Part shown: positions 1 through 10,880 of the stretch, one piece after another | How the letters are laid out: every line of letters starts with the position of its first letter | Position numbering within the stretch: the stretch's first letter is position 1 | Assembly: GCA_963971575.1 (NCBI GenBank) | Contig: OZ020624.1 | Span: forward strand, 3,353,001-3,417,000 | Length of the DNA: 64,000 nucleotides | Reading direction: 5' to 3' | DNA from: Liopterus haemorrhoidalis | Lineage: Eukaryota > Arthropoda > Insecta > Coleoptera > Dytiscidae | The notes under the pieces: model-generated | What the model saw: only the letters and a program-made list of their open reading frames with translations | Database searches by the model: none | What the model was told of the DNA's origin: nothing | Program-made: the position numbers and the translations under genes

Positions 1-719
1 ACATATAACACAGCACGGGCAACAATGAAATTTTGAAGAGAATGTTTCTAAACCGATTAATAAGTTATGACATCGAGTGGTCATCAGTATATCCAGATTT
101 AACATATTTTTTAACTATTATCTGTGAGTTTGTCTTAACCGCTTATGCTCCGCCCGAATATGCTCGGGCGGCTATTATGTGCGAAAATTCCCACACCCGA
201 GATAACTCGGGCAAGCTTTACCTGCAGAAAAGATCACTCCCGAATGTACACGAGCGAAAATAAATACGATTCAAGGTATGTGGAAACGAGACAAAAGACA
301 GCTACGATGATTGAAATGAGGTACGAGAGAAAATGAATATTTTTTTATGAATTTCTTTTATTTCTCGACCCACACTATGCACCATAATATCAACTTTAAA
401 TCCCATTTTGGGCCCGAAATGGCTTTTATGAAGGATATATATGTCCAGTAAATAAAATTCATTCATAAAAAAAATTGTGTTTTTTTTTTTCATTTTTAAA
501 TGTTTTTTTAAATGTTTAACTGAAGGGGTTAAAGGAAATTTGTACGCCAACAAGCCAACCTCGAAAAATACTAAAAACAATATTCGAGTGGTATCTCCTA
601 AAATTTTTATAAATTTTATGGGAATTGTTTTTGAATCGATTTTGATGTGGTTTTTGCCCCAACACATCCTCAGGTAAATGTAGATATGAATTATAATTAT
701 GATAAATATACGTATATAT
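1..719. other. AT-rich stretch, no gene recognised; two small hairpins
   Basis: I see no gene in this stretch. At 150-171 there is a perfect 8-bp stem (CGCCCGA arm) with a 6-nt loop, and at 196-211 a second 5-bp stem (CCCGA/TCGGG) with a 6-nt loop, both far more GC-rich than their surroundings. Short open frames in both strands (for example 302-667 minus) have no motif I know and overlap A/T runs, so I do not call them genes. The part from about 330 onward resembles very decayed HINE-type repeat sequence. Confidence 0.4.
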
Positions 720-1100
720 ATACTTTTTTAAATTGTGAGTGGGATATCAAATAAAACCACTTAATGCGTAGATAGAAAAGCAAGTTTTTATTTTTATAAA
801 ATCATTATTTGTTGGGATTTTTTCCAAAAATATGTAAAAAAAAAACTTCTGTATCCCACCCTATCTTCCCAAGGGGGTTGATCTAAAATTTTCTGAAAAA
901 TCTCCATAATGTACATTGATGGAAACCGGAATAGTTCAACAGAAATTTTTGATCAGATTAGTTTTTTGAAAAATTTCTATATATTTTTTTTTTTGTAGTG
1001 TTGAAAAAAATAATTATTTATTTAAAACTTATTGTATGGTATCAGAAGAAAGCTATTAGAACGTAGATCACGGAACAAAAAGTAGTTTTTTAAAATTCGT
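720..1100 (-). repeat. Decayed HINE-1-like repeat fragment
   Basis: This stretch shares ordered landmarks with the complete HINE-1 copies: a 'gggatatcaaataaaa' block, a 'gtacattgatggaaaccgg' block, 'gaatagttcaacagaaat' and 'gatcagatta'. It lacks the tRNA-like block and the tetranucleotide tract. It abuts the broken 3' end of the Tc1 transposase at about 1137, so its insertion or a deletion probably removed that gene's end. The assignment rests on shared blocks seen by eye; identity was not measured. Confidence 0.55.
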
Positions 1101-1136
1101 TTATTTCAATATGTATTCGGTTAAAAATGTTATGTC

Positions 1137-1964
1137 AATTGGATTTAGATCCGGTGACTGTGCTGGCCATGGTATCGCATCAATACCTTCGTTATCCAGC
1201 CAGTTCGTAACAATTCGCGCATCATGTGGCCGAACATTATCCTGGGCAAGATGAAACTGATCACCAACAGCAACAAGAAATGGATGCACAATAGGTTAAA
1301 GAATATTATCCAAATATTGTTATGTTGTTAAAAATTCATTGGGAAACACGAGATCAGTTCTACCGCCAACGATTATCCCACCCCATGACATAACAATTCC
1401 ACCTCTGTAACTGTGAACCTCCTGGACGTGCCTTAACCGTTCCATATTACCAGATCTTCTCCATACCCTTGATCGACGAGAATCTGAATGAATTCCAAAT
1501 CTGTACTCATCAGTAAACAAAACTGTAGCCCAATCATTATAACACCAATATTTTAAATTGTGATACCAGTCTAATCTTGCTTTGCGATTGCCTCTAGAGA
1601 GGGTTTGACATCTGATTGGTCGTCGAGATAGAATATTAGCTTCGTGGAGACGATTTCTTACAGTATCGCGACTAACGGTTAAGTTATGCGCTCGCTGTAA
1701 CTCGCTTACCAATTCGAGTGCTATAATAATAGGTTGTCTTCTAGCATATAAGACCAAACACCTGTCTTGACCTGCTGTTGTATAGCGACCACGTACTCGT
1801 TGTTGTTCAGTCGGACTCCCTGTTTCCCTGCAACGCCTCCACAACCGACTGATGACACTTTGCGAAACTCCTATCCGCTCGGCTATATCAACTTTCCTGA
1901 AACCAGCTTGGAGGAGTCCCATCGGACGATTCAGCTCGTGGATAGTTAAATGCTGTCGCTCCAT
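1137..1964 (-). pseudogene. Tc1-like transposase, broken
   Basis: One reading frame from ATG at 1964 gives an N-terminal helix-turn-helix (MERQHLTIHELNRPMG..., RIGVSQSVISRLWRR), a second DNA-binding helix set (LTVSRDTVRNRLHEANI), the first catalytic Asp in VLFTDEYRF and the second in LAQDNVRPH. The frame is interrupted by two in-frame TAA codons (just before 1320 and near 1297). It ends at SPDLNPID, where Tc1 proteins have a catalytic Glu; 34 residues separate this Asp from D2. The normal C-terminus is missing and HINE-like sequence follows. The family cuts and pastes DNA at TA; this copy cannot be active. Terminal repeats were not found. Confidence 0.85.
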
Positions 1965-2065
1965 TATTAAAAAAGAATGCCACTAATTAAAAACACTGCA
2001 ATTATTAATATAAACGTTTTAAATCGAATTAAAATGAAACATGTGATCAACCTACAGATCATGTA

Positions 2066-2472
2066 CAGTCTGTTCCAAACGGTTAGGCGGAACTAAATGG
2101 GAATTTCGTTCTTTTAGGTTGTCACGAGAAGGGACCTTGCTTGGGTTATTTCATTTTTCATGTTGGAATGTCAAAATTTAAAATTCCAACAATGAAACCA
2201 TGGAAACGAATGACAATGTCAAAATTTAATATTTTTTTTTACTTATTTTATTGACAAAAAAATAAATAAATGGGAAATTTGTATTAAGAATGACACAAAA
2301 AATCAAAATATAAAGAAAATGACATTTTAAAATGATATTAACCTTAACCAAAAAATGTTTATTGTAAGTATGATTTACAAAACTTAAACAAAACGGCTGA
2401 AAAGCACGATTTAAAAGATGAAAGTAACTAGATTGCAAAATCTAGTTCCGCCTAACCGTTTGGAACAGACTT
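2066..2472. mobile_element. 407-bp MITE with ~32-bp terminal inverted repeats (family R5)
   Basis: The ends at 2066-2097 and 2441-2472 are inverted copies: 'gtctgttccaaacggttag' and 'gcggaactaaat', with one mismatch at the outermost base. TA flanks both sides (2064-2065 and 2473-2474), as for Tc1/mariner superfamily insertions. The interior is AT-rich, with no transposase. It lies just upstream of the Tc1 relic's start codon. A related, shorter copy is at about 8118-8293. Confidence 0.8.
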
Positions 2473-2474
2473 TA

Positions 2475-3464
2475 CTGAATAAAATTTGTCAAAGTTGTAT
2501 TTGTTTGTCTTGTTGGTTATTGTTTCTACTTGTTTTCCATAGCCAACTACTCATAATTGCCTACTTTAATTGAAATGCAACATTAAATGTACAATAAGCA
2601 ATATATTTTCATATTTTTTTCAATATCCCTAGACTTTTCCGTGTGTATTTATTGATACAAAGAATATATGGTATTTTAGTCTATTGCTCCTTTATACAAA
2701 GTAATTTATTTTTTTCTTGGTTTTTGATAAAAAAATGCAATATGGCACTTAGGGCTTACGGAATTCTTGACACAACTAACCCAAATTGTCCCAATTGAGA
2801 AACGCTGTTCTACAGTATTCCAGTGATTTTTTATAAGAATTCTGATATAATAATTGTACAGTGTCGCCTAACGTAGTTATTAAAATCACAGCGGCTCTTG
2901 AGAAATTCGTCGGCATCTTGTAACATCGATCGCGCTCGGTATAATTAGGTGAAGTGTGGCGGAGCTAAGTGTAATCAGAACCTGCCGGATAATTACTCAC
3001 TCATCCCTTACACGCTTCGCTCTTTCCTTCTCTTTACCCCTCAACTACTTCCATATCCCCCTTAGACAGGGTTACAATCCCCGAGTGTAGGTGTCGGCAT
3101 GAAAAATCTCCGTAGATCTGGTTAGCGGTTTTTTGTGGTTACAATTTGGGGTATGGTTAACCGTAATTTGATCGGATTTAACGTTAGGGGAATTGGTTAA
3201 TCAACTAGGGTTCATATGGATCATAACAAAGCAAGATCAGCAACATTTCACTTCATACGTAGTACTTTGTGTTCAACCCCTTGAACACAAAATACTACGT
3301 ATTCTTATTCCCAAATTATTGGCCAGTGGAGGTTGCAAAACATGAAGAATTTCAAGATATTTACTCAGGAGTATTACATAGAACAGGCAATCGTCTATAG
3401 GGGATAGATAAACCCATACTGTTGAACAACACTGATGATAATTAACGTCTGTGGCGGATAAAGT
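2475..3464. other. No gene recognised; contains a 22-bp hairpin at 3255-3302
   Basis: 2475-2840 is plain AT-rich sequence. 2880-3130 is less AT-rich and pyrimidine-biased, but I recognise no coding motif. At 3255-3276 and 3281-3302 there is a 22-bp inverted repeat (one mismatch) around a CCCC loop, described separately. Confidence 0.4.
3255..3302. repeat. Near-perfect 22-bp hairpin
   Basis: The arm 3255-3276 pairs with 3281-3302 at 21 of 22 positions; the loop is CCCC (3277-3280). I see no TA or other target duplication beyond the arms. It could be the collapsed core of a foldback element or a small hairpin RNA source; nothing in the sequence separates these. Confidence 0.7.
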
Positions 3465-3655
3465 GCATGGAAAGAAGAAGACGAAGGACTACTCGGCTCC
3501 TTCGAAAGAAAAAAACTTCGCCGCATACTTGGACCAGTTCGAGAGCAAAATTGTTGGCGCATAACATACAACAATAAATATAGGATATCAAGGATCGGAT
3601 TTACTCAAAATCAGTGGCGTGGCGTCCATAGAAGCAACAGATGCCTTACTCATCA
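3465..3655 (+). pseudogene. LINE reverse transcriptase, C-terminal scrap
   Basis: Translation from 3465 reads AWKEEDEGLLGSFERKKLRR then ILGPVREQNCWRITYNNKYR. This is the 'FERK.LR.I.GPV...WR' segment found downstream of the polymerase domain in many insect non-LTR elements; the 26041-27185 LINE in this window has the counterpart ERKILRAALGPVK. No start, no catalytic motif, and no clear end. Confidence 0.65.
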
Positions 3656-3713
3656 GACGGAAATGTTTTTTGGTGAAAAATCTTAAAAAATTGTATCTCA
3701 GTTAACTAAAAAT

Positions 3714-3751
3714 TTGATGTGAAGTGTGAATTTTCACACATTCAGGGTTTT
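3714..3751 (-). repeat. Extra HINE-1 terminus, inverted relative to copy A
   Basis: Thirty-eight bases here are the inverted copy of 4976-5014, the hairpin end of HINE-1 copy A, differing by one missing T. The hairpin core is gtgtgaattttcacac. Copy A is therefore flanked on both sides by the same terminal sequence in opposite orientation, either from a second truncated insertion or as an outer inverted repeat. Confidence 0.75.
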
Positions 3752-3885
3752 GTTTTGGATAATACTGGATGTCTACGAATATTTGTTCTATTAACAATCA
3801 AATTAACAATAAAACTCGGTCCTCAGCTGTTACGTTTTTAGGGTTTTGTAGATATGACCAAAAAACCCTTATACCGTCATTTTGT

Positions 3886-3903
3886 CGTCTGTCTGTCTGT
3901 CTC

Positions 3904-3940
<37 letters not shown>
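3886..3940. repeat. (GTCT)n microsatellite of HINE-1 copy A
   Basis: About 13 GTCT units with one CTCT interruption, lying about 46 bp inside the element end. The equivalent tract varies in length between copies (about 4 units in copy B, about 20 in copy D). Open frames reading QTDRQTDR or SVCLSVCL across it are translations of the repeat, not genes. Confidence 0.95.
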
Positions 3941-4352
3941 TCGGTAAAAATTGTAGCCAAACGGCTAAACCTAGAAAGTTGAAATTTGGCATGCTTATAC
4001 AACTCGTTGACCCGCACATAGGAAAAATACCAAAACATCTAAAAAACATACCCCCCTAAAAATATAAACAAATATGTGCTCATCGAAAAAATATATATTT
4101 TTTAAAAATTCTGAGCAGGGTATCAAATGAAAGCCCTTAGTATGTGGATTAACGATCAAAATTTTAGCCCTGTAGCCCAGATGGTTTAAACTAAAAATCT
4201 GAAAAAATTCTAAGTAATGTACATTTATGTGAACCGGAATAGTTCAACAGGAATTTTTGATCAGATTATGTTTCCGGAAAATAACGCATTTTTTGTGTTT
4301 TTTGCGTAACCATGTAAACTATTTAATGATATTATGTAGCACAGTAGACAGA

Positions 4353-4423
4353 GCTCTTCGATGGTGTAATGGTTACTATACAAGCGTTCTAATCTGCAAA
4401 CTCGAGTTCAAATCGGCCGCGAG
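4353..4423 (+). ncRNA. tRNA-like block in HINE-1 copy A
   Basis: An A-box-like TGGTGTAATGG and a B-box-like GAGTTCAAATC are spaced about as in a tRNA. Overall it resembles a Gln- or Arg-type tRNA body (loop TTCTAA would read TCT), but the anticodon and T stems pair poorly and no acceptor stem closes. I read it as a decayed tRNA-derived segment, not a working tRNA. Confidence 0.55.
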
Positions 4424-5159
4424 GCAATTCATTTTTTGTGTTTTTTTTTTGCTTTTTAATTTTGTTTAAATTACTTTTTCAATATTCTAGTTATATTTGG
4501 GCAAATATTGCATTTAATTTTTAAAAGCGTAAATTTAATAACCAGTGCAAATTGTTGAAATTGATTACTATTGGACTTACAACCAAGTAACTTAAAATAT
4601 AACGTAACTATAAATATATAATCCCATGGATACAAGTTAAAAAAAATGAAATATATAAAATATATGTTATGTCATGTGTTATAATGTCTGTATCATATTA
4701 GTGCCTAAAAATATTACTGCTATACTGCTATTTATATTCCTACAAATAGACGAAAACAGAAGGGCGGAGCTTATGACTAAAACAACCAATGGAAGCCATA
4801 GGCGCAATTTTCAAAATCTTATTAAACCTTGTTATATAAAAAAAATACTGCACATATTTAGAAACCTACATAATGGTATTAGGCATTCGAATTAAAATTA
4901 ACAAAAAAAATATATTTTAACATAAAATTGGTTTTGGCATCCCAAATAATCATCATTCACTTACTAAATACCTGCAAAACCCTGAAATGTGTGAAAATTC
5001 ACACTTCACATCAATTTTTTATTATATTTTTAATTTCATAAAAAGACACACTATTCTAACCATAAATACAAAAAATCCATAATATTATTCACTATTATTT
5101 GGCCATGAATTGAAAGATAATTAATTTTGTCAAAAATACAAAAACTGTAATATTTTTAA

Positions 5160-5996
5160 CGTCCCAATCGGTCCCAAAAAATACAATCGGTTAAAAAATT
5201 TGTCTGATACGTTTCCGGCTCAGATCAGTGTTCATTACCCATATTTTTTTCAGATTTTTAGTTAACCCCTTCGGTAAAACGGACGGGACAAGAACTTTTT
5301 AGCACATTTTTAGCTAAATGGTGCTAAAAAAAAAAACAATTTAAAAAATCTACTTTTCGTTCCTTAATCTAAGTCCTAAGAGCTTTATTTTGATATCACA
5401 CAATAAATTTTTAAAAATTATTTTTTTTATCGACACAAAAAAAATCGAAATTTTTCGAAAAACTAATCTAATATAAAATTCCTGTTGAACTATGCCGGTT
5501 CCCATCAATGTTCATTATGGTGATTTTTTAAAGATTTTTAGACCAACCCCTCTATGAGAGGGAGTGGGACAACAATATTTTGACACATTTTTAACAAAAA
5601 AAAAAAGATATTTCAAAAATTGTCCACGTTGGTCCACGCATTAAAAGGTTTCATTTGGTACGCCAACCAAAATAAAAAAAAAATATTGCTTATATTTATC
5701 TCGGGATGTGTTTTTTTGAACTCTCAGTATTTTTTTACATCGGCCTATTTCTGCAATGAGGCTAATCGCCGATGGCAGGGGGCGAGCTCCTACACCTGGA
5801 TGAGGGTTGAATGATTGTGAAATGAGAGTAATGTAAACATATTATTCTCGCCCGAATAATATCACCAACGGAGAAACGAACTACCGACTGCACAATCCAG
5901 ATTGTTTGACCAGTCCAAACTGCACGACTTAATGCACTCGGCCACTCCGTTGGCAGACAAATGAGTGACGTTATCATACCTACAAAATCCTAAAAA
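5160..5996 (-). repeat. Decayed HINE-1-like copy
   Basis: Ordered HINE-1 blocks recur: 'ttcctgttgaactatgccgg', 'gatttttagaccaacccc', 'gagtgggaca' and, at 5970-5994, the terminal 'acctacaaaatcctaaaa'. The tetranucleotide tract is reduced to a few bases before 'gtgacgtta'. 5740-5960 holds unrelated, more GC-rich sequence that may be a small insertion. Confidence 0.5.
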
Positions 5997-6579
5997 AAGT
6001 GATATGTATTAATTGTGTGAATTATTTTCACTCTTTTTGGAATAATGTGATTGCTTTGTTTATATACTATAAGTTATTCGGCTTGTCAAATACCAGGCTT
6101 GTTATAACTATCAATTTATACAAACGATCCCATTTCTCCAAGTAATTATCTTTTCGATTAAATATCTTTTTTGATAGATTTTATATGGAACATTTGAGTT
6201 TAATTTAGCAACATTTCAGCTGTAGGCAATAGAGATGTTATCAGAAGGGAACAATATACTTTTCACCTCTTTTCCCCAATTACTCCTTGTTTATTTTCGT
6301 TTCTTTCATCGGGGAAAGCCAACTTTCCTCCATAACGGCCGTCAGTAATGGATCACGAGTAACAATCAATATAGTTTATCTTTGATAGATATTAAGTGAT
6401 TTCGTGTTTGGCGTGTGTTCACAAACAGGGATTCTCAACAAGTTTTCAATTTAATAAAAACCATTTGGACTTCTCAATACAAATCGTGCAAAAATGTGTA
6501 CATTTTGAGACAGTGCACATGTAGCAGGTTCAAATGCCGAACTACATTTAATTTATTATTAACCGATTAACGTTTCGTA
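5997..6579. other. No feature recognised
   Basis: AT-rich sequence; I see no open frame of note, no terminal repeats and no match to other blocks in the window. Confidence 0.4.
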
Positions 6580-6587
6580 GTCTAAAC

Positions 6588-7892
6588 CAGTGTTTCTCAA
6601 CTGGTGGTCCGCAGAAAAATTTTAGTGGTCCGCGAAAGTTTTTGTATGTGTTTTTTGCAGTTTTTTTGTTATTTTTTATACACATTTTTTATGTAAATAA
6701 TTTATATTTTGTTTATTTTCTGTAAACTTTCAGTGATTTTCTACAAATAAAATAAATGTATTTAGTAGCACATTAAATACTAGGGGCCTCAGCCCGGCTA
6801 CGCCGGTCTTCTCCCCTACATTGTTAAAACTCGTCGCTTCGCGACTCGTTTTAATATAATTTCGTCGCACTTGTCGATTATAAAACTCGTCGCTCATCTT
6901 TTTTTAACACTATTTTATGGAAATTCCCCCTGCAAATGTCTTAATTTTTATCGTTAATTCACCTTAAATACTTAATTAGTTTTCTTCTATCAAGAAATAC
7001 GTTCAAAATGTGAAATCTCGTCCCATTTTAAAATGCAAAAAATTTGACAGCTGTCACCTTCTGAAATCTTGTAAGCACATTTCCAATAATGGTCCAGATT
7101 CTTTGAAAAATGTTTTCTGATGCCTCAAAATATTATCTCGCACGTCAAATAAGCTATCTTGAACCATTGTCACCACTTAACACTTTGATTAATTCTGAAA
7201 TTTTTAATATCTATAAATCTTTTTTAACACTATTTTATGGAAATTCGCCCTGCAAATGTCTTAAACTTTATCGTTAATTCACCTTAAATCCTTAATTAGT
7301 ATTCTTCTGTCAAGAAACACGTTCAAAATGTGAAATCTCCTCCCATTTTAAAATGCAAAAAATTTGACAGCTGCCACCTTCTGAAATCTTGTAAGCATAT
7401 TTCCAATAATGGCCCAGATTCTTTGAAAAATGTTTTCTGATACCTCAAAATATTATCTCGCACGTTCAAAAAGCTATCCTGAACCATTATTACCATTTAA
7501 CACTTTGATTCTCGCCGTAAATATTCTGGACCGGCCGTCTTGTATTAAGAATATTTTTGAATTATCGTCTGATAAAACCTGTCCGTGCCGATCAATGGTG
7601 ACTTTGATTCGACACGGATTCGAGGAAAAAATGCATGATTTTTATCAATAAAAATTAGTCAGTACCCCCTGTCGAAATAAAATTAAGCCTAAGCACTAAA
7701 AAAATATCACCCGGATAAGACGGCGGTTCATTTTCCTCTCTCCGCGTTACCGGAAAAATGAAGATACACAATATAATAGTAGATATTTGTTTTCTTGCAA
7801 AAAATGAACCAACAATTATTATTATGAGTGGTCCGCGTTAGAAAATTATATATTTAACTGGTCCACGGTGTGTTTTTGGTTGAGAAAAACTG
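6588..7892. mobile_element. 1.3-kb hAT element, non-autonomous
   Basis: The termini are CAGTGTTTCTCAAC and GTTGAGAAAAACTG, the typical hAT end form, and the flanking 8-bp target duplication GTCTAAAC is perfect (6580-6587 and 7893-7900). Subterminal 'gtggtccgc' motifs repeat near both ends. The interior has no recognisable transposase; a 74-codon frame at 7430-7651 has no known motif. Most of the interior is a 295-bp segment present twice in tandem (6896-7190 and 7216-7510). Movement would need a hAT transposase from elsewhere. Confidence 0.88.
6896..7510. repeat. Tandem duplication inside the hAT, 320-bp offset
   Basis: 6896-7190 and 7216-7510 align base for base at a constant offset of 320 with scattered substitutions and single-base changes. 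Shared marks include 'ttttatggaaatt', 'aaaaaatttgacagctg' and 'tattatctcgcacgt'. The copies have diverged, so the duplication is not recent. Confidence 0.9.
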
Positions 7893-8014
7893 GTCTAAAC
7901 TGTTGCTTAATTGAGTACAACCATTCTTCACTCAGAGGAAGTCGTTAGGGTGTATTTTATTATGTTTAAATTTTGAATGGTTGAGTCAGCATAGTTGAAA
8001 TGCATAGTTCTTAG

Positions 8015-8110
8015 CAGGGTTGGGGAGTCGGTTTTCAAAATTACCGACTCCCGAGTCTCTTTTTGAAAACCGACTCCGAGTCCGCATCTTACTGACTCCT
8101 TTCACTTGGA
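8015..8110 (+). mobile_element. Solo hAT-like end with 17-bp hairpin
   Basis: CAGGGTTGGGGAGTCGG at 8015 has the form of a hAT terminus. 8024-8040 and 8061-8077 are perfectly complementary (17 bp, 20-nt loop) and made of 'gagtcggtttt' motifs, like the subterminal repeats hAT transposases bind. No partner end was found downstream; the following R5 MITE or a deletion may have removed it. Confidence 0.5.
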
Positions 8111-8117
8111 AATCGTA

Positions 8118-8293
8118 AAGTATATTCCAAATTGTTAATCGGAACTAAATGGAATTTTTATTTTCTGTTATCACGAGTTCACTATTTGACAATCTAAGTA
8201 GGCTTTTATTTAAAAAAATTAAAAAGCTTCACTCAATCATTAAAAATTAGTAGATTTCGATATATAGTTCCGCTTAAACCAAATAAACGGACT
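8118..8293. mobile_element. R5 MITE, second, diverged copy
   Basis: The left end 'ttccaaattgttaatcgg' followed by 'aactaaatgg' and the right end 'agttccgcttaaacc' match the termini of the 2066-2472 MITE, and the inner 'ttatcacgag' is also shared. It is shorter and more decayed; exact ends and target TA are uncertain by a few bases. Confidence 0.55.
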
Positions 8294-8304
8294 ATTATTA
8301 CATT

Positions 8305-8700
8305 TTTTTATCCTATCCATTCCTATATTTGTTGGATGATTTACCACTTGCTGATAGGATAGGAATGTGGTTCCAACAAGATGGAGCACCAGCTCATAAC
8401 GCCAGAAACGTGTGTGCCTATTTAAATGGCCAATACCCAGATAAATGGATTGGAACACATTCACTTAATCCCTGGCCTGCACGATCTCCGGATCTCACGC
8501 CATTGGATTTTTTCGTTTGGAGGTATTTAAAAGATAGAGTGTATCGGACAACACCAACGACGATAGAAGATTTAGAAGAAAGGGTTAGAAGTGCAATCCG
8601 GGATATCCAAGAGTGTAATCTTATAAGGGCGATGGAAGAGTTTTTATTAAGAATGAGAAAATGTGTGGACAATAATGGTGGTTTGATCGAACATTTGTAA
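8305..8700 (+). pseudogene. Mariner transposase C-terminal half, 41-residue D2-D3 type
   Basis: The open frame carries the second catalytic Asp in WFQQDGAPAHNARN and the third in WPARSPDLTPLDFFVWRY, with 41 residues between them, then the usual tail KDRVYRTTPTTIEDLEERVR. This spacing is that of the 'rosa' (DD41D) mariners. The N-terminal half with HTH and D1 is absent. Downstream at 9133 a terminal sequence CCCGTTTCAAACAAACACCCTG is followed by TA, probably this element's 3' end; the 5' end is missing. Confidence 0.8.
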
Positions 8701-9133
8701 TTTTTATTTTTTTTGTAAAATAATTGTAAAAAGTAATAGTTTTTTTTTCTAAATAGTCAAATAGCTTATTTTAGAGATATTTTGTTTCATTTTTTATTGT
8801 TTTCAAACTACGTTCAACTTTGTAAAACTTATGTTGATTATTATTTTGTAAATAAATTGTCGCCATTTCGAAATGGTTAACATAAAAATATGATTTTCTG
8901 GTGTCATTGTAAAGCTAATTTAATGTACTTTTAGAAAAAAAATATAAAATTATCGATTCCCTATGCTAGATCAAAAGTTGACATCATTTCCGGTGAAACC
9001 GGAAGTGCCTCAGAATTCTTATAGTAACCTTAAGATGGGCCTTTTTGTCTAGTTTAACTTTTGTTCTGAAGATTTTTGTATCTTTACAAATAAAGGAGAT
9101 TTTCGGGGTGCCCCGTTTCAAACAAACACCCTG
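8701..9133 (+). mobile_element. 3' tail and end of the mariner at 8305
   Basis: AT-rich non-coding tail after the transposase stop, ending with ACACCCTG at 9126-9133 and TA at 9134-9135. ACACCCTG+TA is a common end form of mariner-type elements (CAGGGTGT on the other strand). It also holds a 7-bp hairpin 'ttccggtgaaaccggaa' near 8987. Confidence 0.5.
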
Positions 9134-10321
9134 TATAGGTATATACAGTTATAAAATTAAAATTTTTTGTGCGATATCTGCTGCTGCTTCTTTGTTAGTA
9201 AATTCGATATACCCCAGCAAACATTGAACTAACGGCCGAACGCCGGCAAACTGCTTTTACGCTGGTACATTGCTGGCACCAAAAGTAAGTGCAATGCCAG
9301 TATTAATAATGTACTTCACATTTGTATTTCGCACTCTGCCTATACGAAGTACTTTACCAGCATTTTATAAGCATTCCTTATTTGTATTAGTCCAAGGTTA
9401 TTTCTAGCGAGCCAGTGCTTATGTTTATAACTTTTTTTGAATGTAATAATTTGAAAAGTCTGACCGTTCTTAGTCATAAAACACCCTAATGGCGTGGCCT
9501 TCGAGGGTCGGTACAAGTGATATTCTGTGAGTTCAAGTCAGTTCTATTTGATTTGTGGTTCAAGTTGGGACGTGTTGGTGAACAGTTTTTAAAGATGTGT
9601 GTTTGAATAGTTATTGATTGTGAGCATTATACAGTTTTTTATTGTGATTTGTGTGTGTTTTGTTAGATTTAAGGACGTAGTTTACACAAACTATTTCATA
9701 TTAAATTGTTTAATTTTTAGTTTAGTTCAATCATAGTTTTTTTCATGTAATAAAATTTTCAATTATTAATAAATCTGATACAAGATTATAAATATGTCAT
9801 TTAAAAAATATAATTTGTCATATTTCATTTTGAATAGTGACATCTTAAATATTTTGTAAATATAATACTAACCTAAAATAATACAAACTTAATCCAAAAC
9901 TGTAAAGCTTTTTTTACAATATAACCAAGTTTCTAAAAGTCAGTAATACACTATAAAAATCACCAAAATAACCAGATCTAGTTTGTTCTTACAAAAGCTT
10001 ATAGCATTAATGCTTATAAAATTTGTTTATTGAATTTATTTTAACAAGTATGATTTCTTTAGGTTGGCACTCTTCAAGTCAGGGGGAAAAGATGTGGTAG
10101 ATAATACAAGACGAATATTGGCGAAAATTATTAGTCACCCCTTATCTTAAGGATGAAATTGGTTTGACCGAAATGGCAGAAAACCATTTTCTTAAAATTC
10201 TTCATTAAATTAATAAATTAAATAAACTAATTCCTGTTATTCCTGAAATTATATTTATTTAATATTTATAAATAAATCAATAAATTATAACTGTTAATTC
10301 AATTTACAATCGGCTAGTTTT

Positions 10322-10467
10322 ACCATCGTTGAATAAATTTATTTAACAACTTAAGTTAACAATATCGCATCATTCTATTGACAGCAATGTTAATTTCTTC
10401 ATTAATAGTTTAAAACCGATGCGATATTGTCAACTTTACTTGTTAAATAAATTTATTCAACGATGGT
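10322..10467. mobile_element. ~146-bp foldback element inside R4
   Basis: 10322-10371 and 10418-10467 are inverted copies of about 50 bp (accatcgttgaataaattt... and its complement, with small indels), separated by 46 bp. It looks like a small MITE nested in the R4 element; the short R4 form at 44795 lacks it. No clear target duplication could be fixed. Confidence 0.65.
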
Positions 10468-10639
10468 GAAAATGGCCAAATGAGTATTTATTTTGCACCT
10501 AACCATTAATTTATTTTAATACTGGGTAAGTACACATATATTACATTTGAAACACTAGAGAGTGGGTATAATATAAGCACTAGTCTGTCAGAAATAAATC
10601 TTGCAACTAATGCGATTATTTTGCACTTTACCGTTGCTG

Positions 10640-10880
10640 GGCCAGCTAACGGCCACGGGGACACCCGGGTACTGGCCCAGTGCAAAATGCCAGCACTGGA
10701 CCAATGCGAAATGCCAGCACTGGCCCAGTGCGAAATGCCAGCACTGGCCCATTACTTTCAATGCACTTTACCGTTGCTGGGCCAGCAACTGATACATCAA
10801 TGGACCAGCTAAGGGCCACGGGACACCGGGGTACTGGCCCAGTACGAAATGCCAGCACTGGCCCATTACTTTCAATGCCG
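10640..10880. repeat. Tandem GGCCCAGT/GAAATGCC units in R4
   Basis: A core of about 25 bp (caaaatgccagcactgg...) repeats at least four times, and the 'cactttaccgttgctggg' block occurs twice. The unit is much more GC-rich than the surroundings. Such arrays near an element end are typical transposase-binding regions. Confidence 0.85.

Larger units (their letters stand above)
3836..5014 (+). mobile_element. HINE-1 copy A (Helentron-like non-autonomous repeat)
   Basis: One end has subterminal motif agggttttgtagatat, followed by a (GTCT)n tract (3886-3940). The other end has the inverted motif tacctgcaaaaccct, then a hairpin gtgtgaaaattcacac (4989-5004) and TTCACATCAA. Inverted subterminal repeats, a hairpin near one end only, and a GTCT/GTCY microsatellite are the described layout of Helentron-associated insertions such as Drosophila DINE-1; the family link is inference. 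There is no coding capacity. A tRNA-like block sits at 4353-4423. Conserved flanks shared with copies B-E include 'gatcagattatgttt' before it and 'gcgtaaatttaataacc' after it. Confidence 0.7.

Noticed and set aside
302..667. 121-codon frame on the minus strand
   Set aside because: It crosses poly-A/T runs, lacks any motif, and overlaps a 66-codon frame on the other strand; AT-rich repeat sequence explains it.
2226..2438. 70-codon frame in the R5 MITE
   Set aside because: The MITE has no coding relative in view, and the frame is low complexity (F, I, K, N) from AT-rich DNA.
3798..4059. Frames with QTDRQTDR or SVCLSVCL strings (also at 41989-42222, 61217-61438, 52460-52705, 62591-62750)
   Set aside because: They are translations of GTCT/GACA tetranucleotide tracts and HINE flanks; a 4-bp repeat stays open in several frames without selection.
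4353..4423. Genuine tRNA genes at the A/B-box blocks
   Set aside because: None of the five HINE-1 blocks closes a 7-bp acceptor stem, and the anticodon and T stems pair poorly; they are tRNA-like, not standard tRNA genes.
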